From Seriola aureovittata (taxonomy: Eukaryota > Chordata > Actinopteri > Carangiformes > Carangidae), in the NCBI RefSeq assembly GCF_021018895.1, contig NC_079368.1:14883856-14947855 (forward strand): a DNA stretch of 64,000 nucleotides, given 5' to 3'. Below are positions 1 to 13,989 of the stretch, in pieces. Positions within the stretch are counted from its first letter, which is position 1; each line of letters starts with the position of its first letter. The notes under the pieces were generated by a model, which saw only the letters and a program-made list of their open reading frames with translations, did no database searches and was not told the DNA's origin. The position numbers and the translations under genes were made by a program.

Positions 1-487
1 TGAAATTGGTCCCCTTTTGACTAGTTCTGACTTTTGGACATTCTTGCATCTTTGTCTGGGATGCAATCAAGAGCATGTGCAAAGACTTGGTTAAAACACA
101 TATTTGTTGTTTGTGATAAGCAGCCAACAGCAAGGGCTACAAATAGAAGCAGTATATTTAGCAATATTATGACATTATCACTGCCATTGTGAAACTATGA
201 GCATGTTAATCTCAAAGCACTGCTATGCACCCTAACAGAGCTACTTCAGTCATCAGCTCTTCAGACTTTGGAGGTTGAAAATGAAAAAAAAGAAAAGAAA
301 TGAAATGAAAAGTCAGAGAGAACTGTAAAAGTCATAATCACAGTAAATACAAATTCAAATGTGCAAACGGCCAAATTTGTTGCTAAAAAATACAGGTACA
401 AATTTGCAGAGCTCCAGCGCTTGGCTTCATCTTCACAGATGTTCTCCGCCTTCATCACACACTTATGTGAGAGGTGGAGATGTTTAC

Positions 488-3400
488 CTGGCTGTCCAGG
501 CCCAGACACAGCAGCATAAAGAAGAACAGAGGGGCCCACAGCTGAAAGACGGGCATGGTGGAGAGGACTTCAGGGTACACGACAAACACCAAACCAGGAC
601 CTGAAGACATGATATAGCAAAGGTGTTGTTCAATCTACAGAATGCAAATATATACACAAATGTATACAAATTGAGACTGCTGTGCTTCCAGTAAGTGAGC
701 TGAACTTTAAACCTATGTTGTCTGGAAGATATTTTTTATATGTTCTCCCTTAAATGAATAGTTGAACGTTTTCTGGCCAAGTGCTCAGTTTGAGGATTGA
801 TGCCACTCACACGTCAGTGTCAGCCAGTTATTTGAGATTAGTTTAGCATAAAGACTAGAGAGAGGGGAGGGGAAGCTAGCCTGGCTCGGTCCAAAGGTAA
901 TAAAATCCACCTAGCACCCCCTATAAAGCTCACTGATTAACATGTCGCATCTTATTTGTTTAATCCATAAATAACCCTAAGTGTAAAGACTGGAGGAGGA
1001 TCGAGCACAGGATTCTTTTACATTGTAAAAGATTCAGGGAATTTAATCTGTATGTTGTCTCTGCAACACAGTCTTAAAATATTTATCTGATTAACTTGTT
1101 TCCAGTTGGTATTGCATTTAAACAAAGTACAGTGTCTATAGTCACTATAGGATGGTTGCAGGGATCAAAATAACTCATTGGTATTTCTTGGATTTACCTT
1201 TAATGAACTTAAGTTTGGATGAATCACTAACTAACATACTAATCTTCCACCTGCATGTAGGAGAACTGGCAACTGATTGTAGCAAAAGGTCAGCAGCAAA
1301 CACTGTGGGACTGTCCCTTTTCAAAAGATGCAGGAGGACAGAAGATTAGGAAAATACAGTGTGTTAATTGGCCAACACACATGGTAAAGATTACTCTTGA
1401 AGAAAATTAAAAACAAAGGGAAGATCACATCAGACCACAAGGAAGTCATCATTTGACAGTGTGATTCGAGCTGACAGAGATACAGTGTTGTGATCGCTTC
1501 ACGGGATTCTTATCTGACCCAGAGGCTGAACACATGTTGTTGCTGTTTTTAATAATGCATCACTAAACTGACAAAGCTCCTGTTCAGATGGTATTTAAAC
1601 ACTGAGTTACTAAAGAAAAAAAAAAACACTTTGTTTTTGTTTTTTTTAAACTCTGCTCAAAGAACCACTGCTTTCTCATTCAGCTAACCTACAACCCTCC
1701 TTTCTGACCCACACATCTGCCCGCTTTGGTTAAGTAAGTTACTCCAGTACACACGCACAATAAAGTTGTGTTCATGTTGCAGCTATGTGTGTGTAATGTA
1801 GGTTTTCAGTTAAAGATTATTGTTTTGTACTTTAGAAAGATCCTCTAGAGCCACAGCAGACGTTATACAACTGTTTTTATAGGGTGAGTAGTGCTCCTCA
1901 TGACGACAAAACCTTGTGTAAAATCGGTGGAGTGCTGCCTTAAGAAACTGTAGATTTCCACTATTTTGTCCTTCTGCGACCTGCACTGTTATTCAGTGTA
2001 GACATGTACATTTTGAAATTTGTGTTTTGTTTTACCATAAAAAGGGAGAAAAAAAAGCTCCCTGGAGGATCAAAACAAAAACAACTACAGTACACTCGAC
2101 ATTAGAATTTAATATCTATTTATATGTCTGCTCTATTTCTGGCATATATACTATATTACACATCAGGTCCATGATTCTCTTTAACTGTTTAGATACTTAC
2201 AATCAAACAAAGCTATGTAATTGTGGTGCAATAGTCTTTCCAGGCTTGATGCTCACCGTCTGTAGCTATGTTGTCCACCGGGAGGTTATGTATATGAGCC
2301 ATGTAGCCAATAGCTGAGAAGATCACAAAGCCTGCCAGGATACTAGTGAAGGAGTTGGCAAATGACACAATCAAAGCATCCCTGGGAAAGAAGGAGGATA
2401 AAATAAACCATTTCAATCCAGTTCTATTATATGAGAAACATCAAGACAGCCGTTTTAAGTTTTCCTGCTAGATCACCAAGCTCTCATACGGTCAAAAACA
2501 GTTGTAAAAAAACAGAAATGACAGTAAAAACTGTCTCTGGCAGGTAAATAATGTAGGGCATTATTTTGGTTTATTTTCCGCATCCAACAGAGAATCTGAG
2601 GCATACTTTGTGGGATAATGGAAACTATATTTAAACACCCCTCATCTCCTCCTGGTCTAAATAAACTAATAATACTTACTAATAAAACTTAATTTCCTAT
2701 CAAACCTATTTCTCCCTCCAATGTGGATGGCAGGGAGTTTAGCAGACAGGGTTCATTTCAGTTCTCTGCAGGACAGTAGTGACCTTTTTAGTACGGAGTT
2801 GACACCAAAAGAAGAGACCAAAAGTTGAGCGTCTTCCATAAACAATCTGTCCCCAAGCCATGTGGAAGCTGCCACAACAATGCAGACAACTGAGAGCACT
2901 GCTGTTCACCTCACAACACACTGTCAACTGTACAGTGGATGGTTTTGGAAAAAGGTAAGCATGACATTTTTCTTTTATGTATTTGTAATTGAAATCAGTT
3001 GTATTTGATGTCTGACATTGTGGCCTGAAATGTATATTCAGAGAATCAAAAAGGAAAAAAAAAAAATCAACATTGATAAGTGTTTGTCTTGTTATATAAT
3101 GAATGTGCTGTTAACATGCCTGGGCTATTAAGTATAATATCCAAGTCCAATAAACTACTTTTTTTTACTGATAATATAAGAAAACAGATTTTGTCTTTAA
3201 AGTTAAAGACAAAGTATAACCTTTCCAAACATTCAGTCTTTACCTGAGAATGTTGTTGTTGAACTTGTTGTAACTAGCCATCGAAATCATGGAGCCAAAA
3301 GCTATTCCAAGGGAGTTAAACACCTGAGCAGCTGCATGAACCCAAACCTAGGATGAAGATAAAAGGAGAGCATGACAATTCATTTTAGCATTGTTTCATT

Positions 3401-6400
3401 TTAAGCGGTTTGAAAGGCCCAGTTTTCTTAATCAGCTTCTTTTTTTTTTTACCCTGAGTAATGGGATCCTACATGAACAAAACCTTTTCTGCCAAAGTCT
3501 GAAGAGTCTTGAATCCTTCACATTACAGTTTTCGGCATTTGTGAGCTCCTGCTCTGGATTTCACTTAATATCAAAGGGAAACTATCACTATAGTTTAGCT
3601 TTCTGTCCTCTGATTACCTAAAAGTCAAATTTTCCACTGTTTAATTTCTACTGGGAACAATTGAAGTGTGCTTTTTTTTTTAATTTTGAGCAAACCAAAA
3701 ATTAAACCTATTATTTGAACCGAGGAAAATAATACAGAGTTAGTCTCTACTGTATTGAGCCAATGTGTAACCAAGTTCCTAAGGAGTAGCCTATTTTTTT
3801 CTGTTACTCATTCATTAACAGAGTTTCACCTTCACTTCGAACAGTTTGCTCCAGACAGGCGTCAAAAAGAAGAGGATCCCAGTTTTGGCTCCAGGAAGCT
3901 GCACATTATTGATGAGCAGGGCGAACAAGATGAAGTACGGAAATACAGCGGTGAAGTACACGACCTGTGTGACACAAAGAGTGAAGAGCAGAAATTGATC
4001 AGTGGGTGGGTTTGTTGTTTAGGTGAGGCTGTGACAGATGAGCGTGCTGGACCGGTTTTCTGTGACACCTCTGAAGATGATTTGTGTGTATATACTGCAG
4101 ACTACAACGCATCAAAAGTGCATTGTACAAACACTTTTCCGAATTACAAACAGTTAATATTGTAGATCTCATCTGTGAAACGATTGACTTAACCTACAGA
4201 CTACAGACTATACACTATATTCCTGTAAACCTATAAAAGTCCTTGTCTTTATCCCCGGTATTACAAGACACAATGTCAGAAGACAACATGTTTTCAAACA
4301 ATGAAATCAAAGACTGGGACCAACACAAAAAGATATCACAATAACCACTATGCAAAAACACATCTTGCAGAAAAGCAGCATGATTCTGACCTTGCCAGTG
4401 GATTTAACTCCTTTAAATATGCAAAAATACACAATGACCCAGGAAATAAGGAGATAGCCAACGAGTTCCCAGCGAAGGCCACCAGCTTCTTCAATGCCAT
4501 TGGTTTTCTCCAGAAGCCTGTGGCTGGAAAAATGGAAAAAGAAGAGTGAACATACAAACAGCAAGTGATTTCCTCAAAAACTCTGACAGATGATGTGTTT
4601 TCATGTAAGACCCAGATCACTCTGTAGTAAGAAGATGGATGTTTGTGCAGTAAGTATGACAGAGGAAAAAAAACAGCTAGAGTGGTTCTACAAATACTGT
4701 CAATACATAGATACAGTAAATTTCTGCACTTAATAAAGGAACTGAAGTCTCCTCACTCGAAGAACTGTTGACTGGCAGACTGCAGGTGGGTGGCGTTGCC
4801 GGGGAAACCACTGGAGCAGTTTTCGATGGCATTCCAAGTGTTGTTGCAAGACTTCCAGGGTAGCGTCGCTCCGAACGAGTTGAAGAAATAGTAAAGTGCC
4901 CAGCTCATGAGCACATTGTAGTACGTGGAGAACACAAAGGAGATAACAACTGTGGCCAGACCAACACCTGCAAAGTGACACGCGGCGGGAAAAAAGACAG
5001 AACTGAGAGACAACTCTGCAGAAGCCATGCCACTTGTAGGGGAAGAAATTGTACACTTTACTTCTTAAAATTGTAATAAAATCCCTCTCAAACTCCATAT
5101 TTCACAATGAAGTGTCAATTATTTTGGCCCAGGTTTAGAATTATGGGTAGTATAATGTAGGCTTTATATAAAGACAGACAACAGAGAAGACGGGTAATCT
5201 CTGGTCAGTGGTGGCCAAGGTGAAGTCAAGCAAACTCGGCCACAGATAAAAGGAATTCCTTGAGCCATGGATTAGAAATTCCACTGTGTCATTTGGCTGG
5301 TGAATATAACAAGGTCTTGACCAAAGTGAGTAAAGGTGAGATCAAAGTCCTCCAACAGATGTAAATTATTCAGTCTTTTAACACCTGTGGTTCCTGGCTG
5401 TGTGTCAGGTTTCAGGTTGGGGTGTGTATGTCTATGTGTGCTATATGTGCGTTTCTAATTTTTCAACTGTCTCCCCCTCAGGGAACTCAGGGCAATGACT
5501 CAGCTAAAAAGCCTGACAGGTAGAGCAGGTATAGGTTCATTATTTTTAAGGACACTTCAGTAGAGCAGACAGGTTTTTATCACTGTTAAATACAAGAGGA
5601 GTACTTATGAAATATCTGTCACAACAAAAGAACTGTAAACTTTTATATTCTGAGAACAGTTGTTTAAAGGACTAGTTCAACATTTTGGGAAATACACTTA
5701 TTCACTTTCTTGCAGGGAGGTTGATGAGAAAATTGAACATCTTTCTCACATACATGATAAATATGTAGCTGGAGCAAGCAGTCAGTTTAACTTGGCTTAG
5801 CACGAAGACTGGAAATGGGGAAATAGCTAGCCTGCATCGCTCAAAATGGACTACATCACATACTAGCACCTCATATAAAATATAATATCTTGTTTATTTA
5901 ATCTGTATAAAAAAGGGGTGTTGGACTTGACTATTTCTTGTTGCAGGTCCTGGCCAAGAAATCATCTGGCCACAACCCCCATAACAACTAACTGTCATGT
6001 TTACCTCATATTTTGTTTGGAGCCAAGCTGGCTGTTTCCTCCTGTTTCCAGTCTTTGTGCTTAGCTAAGAAAACATACACAGCATACAAGACTTATAAAG
6101 CGGCATCAAACTTCTCATCGCATTTTCAGCAAGAAAGCAAACAAGCGAATTTCCAAAATTTCTGTTCCTGCTCCTGACTTTTTGCATCATGTTTTCTTTG
6201 CCATATTTGTTTATCTTTGTGTGAGTTTTCCAATGACGGCAGCAAAAGCGAGGACAATTCTCTCTGCTGTTTTCAGAGGTATATAAAAACCTTGCCTCCT
6301 GAAAACATTTTTTTCCTACTTGTTGTGGACAGGCTGGAATGCCATGCTCCACTGGATCCAATCTCACTATCTGATAAAGTGGAAGGAGAGGCGACTGAAA

Positions 6401-9400
6401 AACAACTCTGTGTCAACATCATGACAGAGCCGAGGGAAGCCCCCTCTGAGCTCCAGGATCAGCTAGAACCACTGGGTATAGTCCACGTTGAGCACTCCTT
6501 CCTTTGTTATTGCCTATTTGCCTCTTTCAGTCTACACGTCTAGCTTACATGGTCGAGTGCTCCACTGGTACACCAGACAAACTCCACGTGGTGCAGTGAT
6601 GCCTCATTTCCAAATGACAAAACATATCAGTCTGCTGGACTCAATAACAAGGCGGGGCGGGGGGGGGGGGGACACACACAAAGATAGAGGGAATCAGTTA
6701 GAGCTATCCTCCTCTGTCTCCAGTTCTTAGTTCATTACCCTGTCATGCTTCACCTGTTAAGTACATTGCCCTCATTGAAACAAATTGGACAATCAACACA
6801 GTCCTGAGAGGTAAAAAAATTTCTCCAGCTAAAATGATGCTATGATCAAGCCTACTGCAGTGAATTACAAATGAGCATGTTTGTTGATTTGTGATAGATA
6901 TTTGTGGGCATCTGAATCACTGATCACAGGTACATCACAGTAAACTGCACTTGGGTTGCACAGGGAAATCATTCAAAAAGAACATACAGAAAAACTACCT
7001 GCTTTTGGCCCTTGTTTAGCACAGAGCATTAACCAGGAAGAAATGAGCGATAAATCAAGTGAAGGACCCATACGTTTTGACCGGGTAGATAATCTCTGTC
7101 TTTAAGGAGATAAGAAAACTATGGAGAAAAATCTTAAGTTAGAACAAGGCAGATATCATTTTCAATTCACACCCATAAGTACTGATTGTTGATGGCTGGG
7201 GTCTTGTTTGATGAGCTGCCAAGTGACTGTCAGTGCTCTCCAAGTCCACACATCCCAGTTCATTCACATGTTTGATTTACAGTTTTGCAAATACCTCCTG
7301 ATGTGTGTGATTTTTTCATGAGCACTATAACTCCTTAAAACAAACAACCCGTTGTACTGAGCCACAATTAGCCGGATGTTTACAATTTGTTTTAACAACT
7401 TATGTGGACTGTAAGAAACACACCTCCAGTCACCCACATTTGATTTAACTATCATTCAAATATGCAGAATTTAAGAATATTGGTTCACGTTCGAATTATT
7501 TGACAATTTCTTTCATGTGAATTTAAAATGGATTCAATTACAGAAAGAAATCCAAGAATGTACTTTTGATAAAACATGAAGTAAAAAAAAAAAAGAAATA
7601 CACTGATTATAGTGATTGTAAATTTTGCTTAACAAGTTCTCATCCATCAACATGTTAAAACAATTCATTTATCAAATAGAAAAACTTTGTTACAAACTTA
7701 GAGGCACTCAGAAAAGAGCATGCCTTCACCACGGTTAAAAATTTATCAGTTTTAAATATTCATTTGGATCTGGACCATCAAGCACATAATGACAGAGGAT
7801 CATGGGATAAACGTGCAAGATTTTTTTTTTAATTTATTTAAAGCAGTATGTCCTGAGAAAACAAGTGACAAATTCCTATCTCACAATGTACAAAAAACTT
7901 TTCAAAAGATTTCTGAAAAAGCTTAAAGCTTAGCTTGTTCCTTGGCTCCTGGCCGAACTTCCCATCACATATAACTGCAATTGTGACATTTTTGGATATC
8001 TTGGCAAAACAAACCAAATACAAGACTCCCATGGCAGATATAAAAAGACGTTACAACCTATCAAACAGGACACATTTTCATTTACTGTATGACTGTAAGT
8101 TCACTCAGTGGCCAGTCAGTGTAAAACCACTGCAACAGCTCATCCAAGTAAATTTTTAAACAGCAATTGTGTAGGTTTATGACAACCTGAAAGAAGATTT
8201 ACCCATCTGTGAAGTATTTTGGCTTTAGGCGAGATTCACTACAGCAACTCATCTTTAATTAGATGAAGAATTTGCTTTCGGTCATGTTGTGTCATGTTTG
8301 ATAAGATACATATAATATATAATTATACCTGTTTTTAAGGTTGTCTGTCAATCATCGTCATCACCTGGTCAATCCTGAGGGCGTCTCTGCACCAGCTTTA
8401 AATACATGACTGGGAAGATTTCAGTGCATTCTTCCCTCACGGAAGGATCTACTTTACTCCCGACATTAATAAACTATTGCTGTTTTTTTGCTTTTTTTCC
8501 TTATTCACCTGTAAGTCAGCGCATATGCCATGTTACTTGATAACTACACGTTGATGGGAACAGCAAATACATACAAGTTTTTTTTACAACTAACAGGAAC
8601 CAGTGCTAACTTTCATAAAATGTTTGAGTGTTAAATTAAATCAATCAATCATCACTTCCAGTAAAGCTTATTGGTACACAACTGCAGGCTAGTTTATTGT
8701 GTCATTTATTTTCTTATTTCCTGTTCTCCGTTCTATTCAGCTATACATGTCGTTTCCCCTAACAAATGATTCTAATAATAACAGCAAATATTTGTTACTG
8801 CATTTAACTGCCCTGCCCATGGAGAGAAATAAAGTCCTGTCTAATCTTTTATTTTAAATTTTGTTACAAATTTTAAATAAATGAACAATGTATCAGCCTC
8901 TTATTAAATGATCCAGATCAGTTGATAGGACAATACTGTTTAGACTATTTTATATTCCTACTCTGATGCCTAGCCCTCTGCTGTAATGATCTAGCTCAAA
9001 AATGTGGAGCTCTTTGTTTACATACTGTGTTGATTGATTGGGATTTCTGGGACTGATAGTTAATAATCAACTTTTTGGGGGTAGTAATTTGTTCAATGAA
9101 TTGTATCAACCTTTTCCTCGTCTCAAAAATGTAGTGAAGGAAAAAAACAAAACAATAAAGCCTCAGTCCCTGATATATATTCCTTTAGATCAGTCATTGG
9201 CCTGAATGAGCTTACATGGGTAGTGGCACATTTGTCTGCTTTCTCTGGTGGAACTTTGTATTATTTTATCATCCTTTTGCTTGATGAAATCACTGATCCC
9301 TGAATTTTGTTTTCTAAAAAGGTATTAGGGGATGGACCTGTTAGTTTTGGCAATGTAGCCTATTGAAATAATTTTAATGCAAATATTTGGATAATAAGGA

Positions 9401-10825
9401 TTAAGTAATTTATTGCATTTAGAAGTGAGCACAGCAACACATGCATACATAAATGTCCTATTTTATGCAAGCTCCGATTGTGGAAAAAACATTGTGTGTT
9501 AATGAAGGAAAATCCATCAGATGTTCATCCTCATCACATGAGGAGCCTTTGGCCTGGAGAGTCACTCACCTTTTAACAAAGGACAAATTTTGGCGAGCGC
9601 ATGCACTGGCCCTAAACGAGTGTACTGCCCGATAGCAAACTCCATGAAGAGCAGAGGAATGCCACACAGGAGCACCATGATGAGATAAGGGACTATGAAG
9701 GCACCTGAACCAGAAGAAGAAAGAGAAGATGCTTTATAGGTTCCTCCTGAGTAATGCTGCCTGGAGAGATAAACATGATGTGGTAGCTGCTGTCACTGTT
9801 TAGATAAAACATATTTAACAGTTAAGTTGTTACTGATGACTTTATAAGTAATTAATAAAGTATTAACTAATGTTTAACAAATCACTTATAACCTGTGGTA
9901 ATCTATTGATAGAAACTCATTTCGGGAATGCCAGGGTTTGAGGTCACATAGGCTAAATATCTTTTGTAGCTTTTTCTTTTTGTAGACTTGTCCTTTAACT
10001 ATGAAAAACACATAACCCTCTATTCTCAGGGAAAACTCAGACCTGGGCATTCATTTATGAATTACTTTCTTTTATTTATAACTGTGGGCTTGATGGCTTA
10101 TTAGTGTTCACCCACATCTTAATAAGCAATAAACACTTATTTCAATTCAGTGAGAATGATAATCAATTAATTGCGCTGAAGCTCTTGCTTAACAACGGGT
10201 ACCGTTTCCGTACTGAATCTTGCTGAGTCATTGTTATGACATAGTGAATCATGACCATGAGGAAAAAAATTGGCTTGTATAACATTTCTTTAAGGTTGCT
10301 GATTCTTCTTTTGTAATTCAAAACAATTGTGTGTAAATTATTGGTGAGAATATTTTCTGAAATATAAATGAATACATTTCTGAAACAAAACAAAACAAGT
10401 ATTTCATGTTTGATGATGTACGTCTCTTTTCATTATCTATGGCCCTATCAAATTGATCCCGTCTGCTTTTAGCGGCTATTGTATGCATTTTGTTGGCTAT
10501 ACAACAGCACCACCCTCAAGGAGCTATATGGAAAATGGACCCCTATTTCACTGTAGGTTAAGTACATCTGTATACCAGCATTCTTGACCTCTTAGACAGT
10601 CTCACCTCCACCGCTGCTGTAGCACAGGTAGGGAAACCTCCAGACATTGCCGAGTCCCACAGCATAGCCGACCGATGCCAGGATGAACTCCAGCCGTCCG
10701 CTCCATGTGGGTCTCTGAGCCTCTACGTCCGCTCTCCTCCCGGCGTTCACTTTGAGATCCAAGGGTTTCAGAGCATAATCTGTCTCATCACATGGTATCT
10801 TTGAATTTTCGGCACCGACCTCCAT
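488..10825 (-). CDS. SLC6-family Na+/Cl- dependent transporter, inebriated (ine)-like, 5' part (partial)
   Basis: Eight coding exons join in frame (5' to 3'): 10606-10825, 9570-9704, 4757-4967, 4391-4523, 3830-3964, 3244-3347, 2257-2382, 488-600; all have GT/AG borders and matching phases. The ATG at 10825 gives a short cytosolic N-terminus, then TM1 with the SLC6 signature [15 protein letters not shown]2 follows ([19 protein letters not shown]), then the large glycosylated loop with two NxT/S sites and paired cysteines, [13 protein letters not shown] (TM5), the TM6 block [13 protein letters not shown] and [14 protein letters not shown]7, and [14 protein letters not shown] in TM8. TM9-12 must lie left of the window. 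Family members co-transport amino acids, GABA or osmolytes with Na+ and Cl- across the plasma membrane. Motifs GQYT-x2-GP and FNSLGI-x-FGSMIS resemble insect ine and related proteins more than mammalian GABA, glycine or monoamine carriers (recalled, not aligned). The substrate cannot be stated. Confidence 0.9.
601..2256. repeat. Intron of the SLC6 gene with a degraded inverted-repeat element near 745-1000
   Basis: This intron carries a stretch with the sequence tttagcataaagactagaga, then cctggctcggtccaaaggta and a run ending in aacatgtcgcatcttatttg. Closely similar text recurs at about 5666-6070 and 38455-38720, so it is a dispersed element, probably a non-autonomous DNA transposon copy. The rest of the intron is AT-rich with no coding signal. 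Confidence 0.5.
5666..6070. repeat. Dispersed inverted-repeat (MITE-like) element in SLC6 intron
   Basis: The element starts TTAAAGGACTAGTTCAACAT. It contains cttagcacgaagactggaaa at about 5797 and, some 240 bases later, the inverse form tttccagtctttgtgcttag at about 6045, so it has internal inverted repeats. Related copies lie at 745-1000 and 38455-38720. The TTAA start suggests a piggyBac-type target, which is an inference. It sits in the intron between exons 2 and 3 of the SLC6 gene. The remainder of that intron (4968-9569) is AT-rich and shows only a G-run at 6651-6671. Confidence 0.55.
6651..6671 (+). repeat. G-run, possible G-quadruplex
   Basis: Nineteen of 21 bases are G: GGCGGGGC followed by an unbroken G-run, then a short CA stretch. 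It is an intronic low-complexity tract of the SLC6 gene and may fold as a G-quadruplex. No regulatory role is visible. Confidence 0.6.
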
Positions 10826-13800
10826 TGTGACTTATTGGTTATGCAGGTATAGTATACAGTCAGGCGGTGCTGTTCTACACTGTAGCCTATCATACATCCG
10901 AAAAATGACAAATCCGGTTAAATTTAGAGTGAACCAGCTTCATCGACTCCACCGGATCAACCCTGACGAGTAAATTAAATCACAGGCTCACCCTATGGTG
11001 ATCTTATCAAACCGACATTGTACTTCAATAAACATCTGGTTTACTACGGTAAGTGATGATTTTCAATTAAAGCAAATACTACTCGCCATTAAGACAGTGA
11101 GGAAATGCTACAACACAAAGCAACGTGCACATGCAAAGCGCACCGCGTCTGTTCCCCACTCAGATCAACTCCTCTGGTGTGATGTGACATAACTGCAGAT
11201 GTCCTTTTCCATCTTAGATGGTTCGACCACCGCTAAGCGAGCAGGGATGTTTGAGATAGGCTACGCCTTTTTTCCAAAATAAAAGCCCTTGAACTCAATA
11301 AGCTAAGAGAGCTCAATTACTCAATAAGCTACTAACTCATGTGTCACAATAAGTAGGAACTTACAAAACGTCCAGTGTTTTGCACTGTAGGCAATACGTG
11401 TTGATTTTGCTCATGAAGTTGCATTTTTCACACCAGTGGCCTAATGAAGAGGGGTATAGGGATCCAACAACAGGTTTTTGCACAAGATGTACGAAAGGAA
11501 ATTGAATTGACAGGTAAGGTCAAATATAGGTATAAATACTGTATATAAAACATGTCATTTAGCTCTAAATGATGATGCAACTTGACTTAAGCTTCACGTC
11601 ACCGCAATCCTCGAGACTAGCTCGTGCGGGTAGAAAAAAACGAACACCAAGCATAAAAGAGTTTGGTGCTTTTATTTTGAAGACAAAATCGGTGAACTTC
11701 AAGTTCATTTCGCGTTGTTCTCTATTGGTTTACAACCCGGAACCTGTGCAGTGCTCACCGTTGAGCTTTACAGAGCATAACTGTCCGTGGCAGACATTGA
11801 AAAAAAAAAAAGAAAAAAAAAGAAGTGACAGCGGAATTTAAAGAGCTGTCTTCGTAATCACAGTAAAATGCACTCTTTGCCATGCAGATCATAGCTGCGT
11901 GTTGTTTTAGTGCAGTTGTTTTGAGACACAGCAAAAAGTAAGCAGTAAAGCTGATAATGTATAGTTTGTTTTTGTTTGTTTTTTAATTTTATTGAAAACT
12001 TTGTAAGATTATAAACAGTCTGCAGTTGTGTTCTCTTAACAAGACGTTTACAAATTGATTTTGGTTCAAATGTCCTGCAGCCCTTTTCCAGTAGACATTT
12101 GGAGCTTGGAGAGGTCACCCCAATGAATTAAAGAACTAAAAAGACAAACATAATACTGGAGGTGGATTTTCCATAACCTGGCAACCCGAAAGTTGTGTCA
12201 ACAACTGTGACAACATTTGTTGTTTGAATGTTTATTTGCAACCTTTGGAATAAACTTTCCAGGTTGTTGCAAATGTTTCTCTGTTATGGCAGAGGCTATT
12301 TACATGAGCTTCAATTATACTCAAACCTCTGATGTACAAATACATGTATGGAAACAACCAATGCAGTACAACTATACATGTTACTAGTAGGCCTACCTTT
12401 TTTTTTTTTTTTTTTTTTTTTTACAATTGTGCTAATTGTGCTCAGTAACAGGGTCAAAAAGCATCACAACAAAAGCTGCGTAGACAGTCTTTTCAGAAAC
12501 ATAAACTTTCTCAAAGAAGAAACTAACTCTACGTTACAGCTGAGAGAGCTCTCAAAGAGGAAACTGCATGATACTGAAAGAAGTGGCCCAACATTGGTAT
12601 TGGGTCAGGTCACACTGTGGCATTATGACTGAATTTATTTCAGTAAATACCCTATACCAACAAATCCCTTTCAATATCACACACTGCATATATAGTAATA
12701 TGCTTTGTCCAAAGAGGAGACCATCTGTGCCTCATGGGATGGCTTTCTCACAGACTGTCCCCACAAACAAGGAAAAAAAGATTAATAACCATCTTATCAG
12801 GAATATTCTCCTGATTACATTTTAACTGTAGACTGATTCATTTATTCTTCCATATTACAATTTTTCTCCACTATTTGAATTCATTGTTTGAAATCATGGG
12901 CACATTTTTGCAAATAGGTGACAAAATCATACAAACTATTCTATTGTATGCAAAGAGAGAGAAAGAGAGAGAGAAAATGTATTACATTCAGTGGTTTTAT
13001 TCAAGATATTTGTACTATGTTGTCTTCAAGGTTTTCTCTCTCTGTGCGAGACCTATTTAGCCTGTTTTCATTGGGTTCAATACAAGTGTTATTTCACATT
13101 TTTGAGCTTTGCTTAACTAATTTCTGAAATCATCAACTCATACAATTAGTCTGCTGGAGTGGGGGAGCCAGCTAGCCAAGGCCAGGCAACAAGCTGCAGC
13201 TAGCTGCCACGGGAGCCAGGCAACCATCATCAGTTCACAATTTAGTCACTGAACGTGGGTGAAAAGGTCCCTCCTTACCACTAGGGGAAGAGAGAGAGTC
13301 CAGCAAGATATCCACAAACTCCTTTATTTTCTCTGATGAAATTTTGTCTTGAAGTAACGTGAATTACTTGAAGTAGTGGAGTAGGGCTTTTGATTGTGAG
13401 GGAATGACGAATATTTATATACTAGTATCTTATACTTGTCGTTGTGCAAGCTTTTTCGACCAGGGTTGTGGTGTCCATTTGGTATGCACATAAGAGTCTG
13501 GTGTGTCCGATATCTCCTGCTGCTCTCTGAATCTCTGTTAATGTTTCAATTTAGTTCAGTTTTTCCTCATAAGTAATTCCTCATCCCAACCAAAGTCATA
13601 AAAGGTCTCAAGCAGTGTTTTACCTGTTAATTTCTGTACTTTTTCCATGCAAGTAAATCCTCTTACCAATCACATCAATGTAGGATCTCTGATAAGAAAG
13701 GGAACTTAAAATTTCTGACGCTGTCAGACTTACCTCCAGACCGGTAACCTGCAATTGACTTCTCTGTGCACACAGGAAGAAGTGTCCTGCTTTGCTGAGG

Positions 13801-13900
13801 TCAGGGACTGTTTGGAGACCAGTATGATTAAGAGCAGTGTATATGAGTATTTTAGTTACTGATCGCTGACAAAACATGGAGCCAGGGATGGTAATGGGAT
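10826..13900. other. Intergenic region upstream of the SLC6 gene
   Basis: This AT-rich sequence lies 5' of the minus-strand SLC6 start at 10825 and should hold its promoter and 5' UTR, but no TATA box or other site can be called with confidence. It contains homopolymer runs (poly-A near 11800, poly-T near 12400) and short GA runs near 12957. No open reading frame here resembles a known protein. Confidence 0.5.
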
Positions 13901-13989
13901 ACTGCAGGAAGATGAAAGCGACTTCTTCTCCAATGGTGTGTCATTTCCCGATCCATACCAGAAACTCAATTTGTTCTACACATGTGCAT

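Noticed and set aside
3755..4165. 136-codon plus-strand ORF
   Set aside because: It is the antisense shadow of SLC6 exon 3830-3964, whose minus-strand reading has clear family motifs and matching splice phases.
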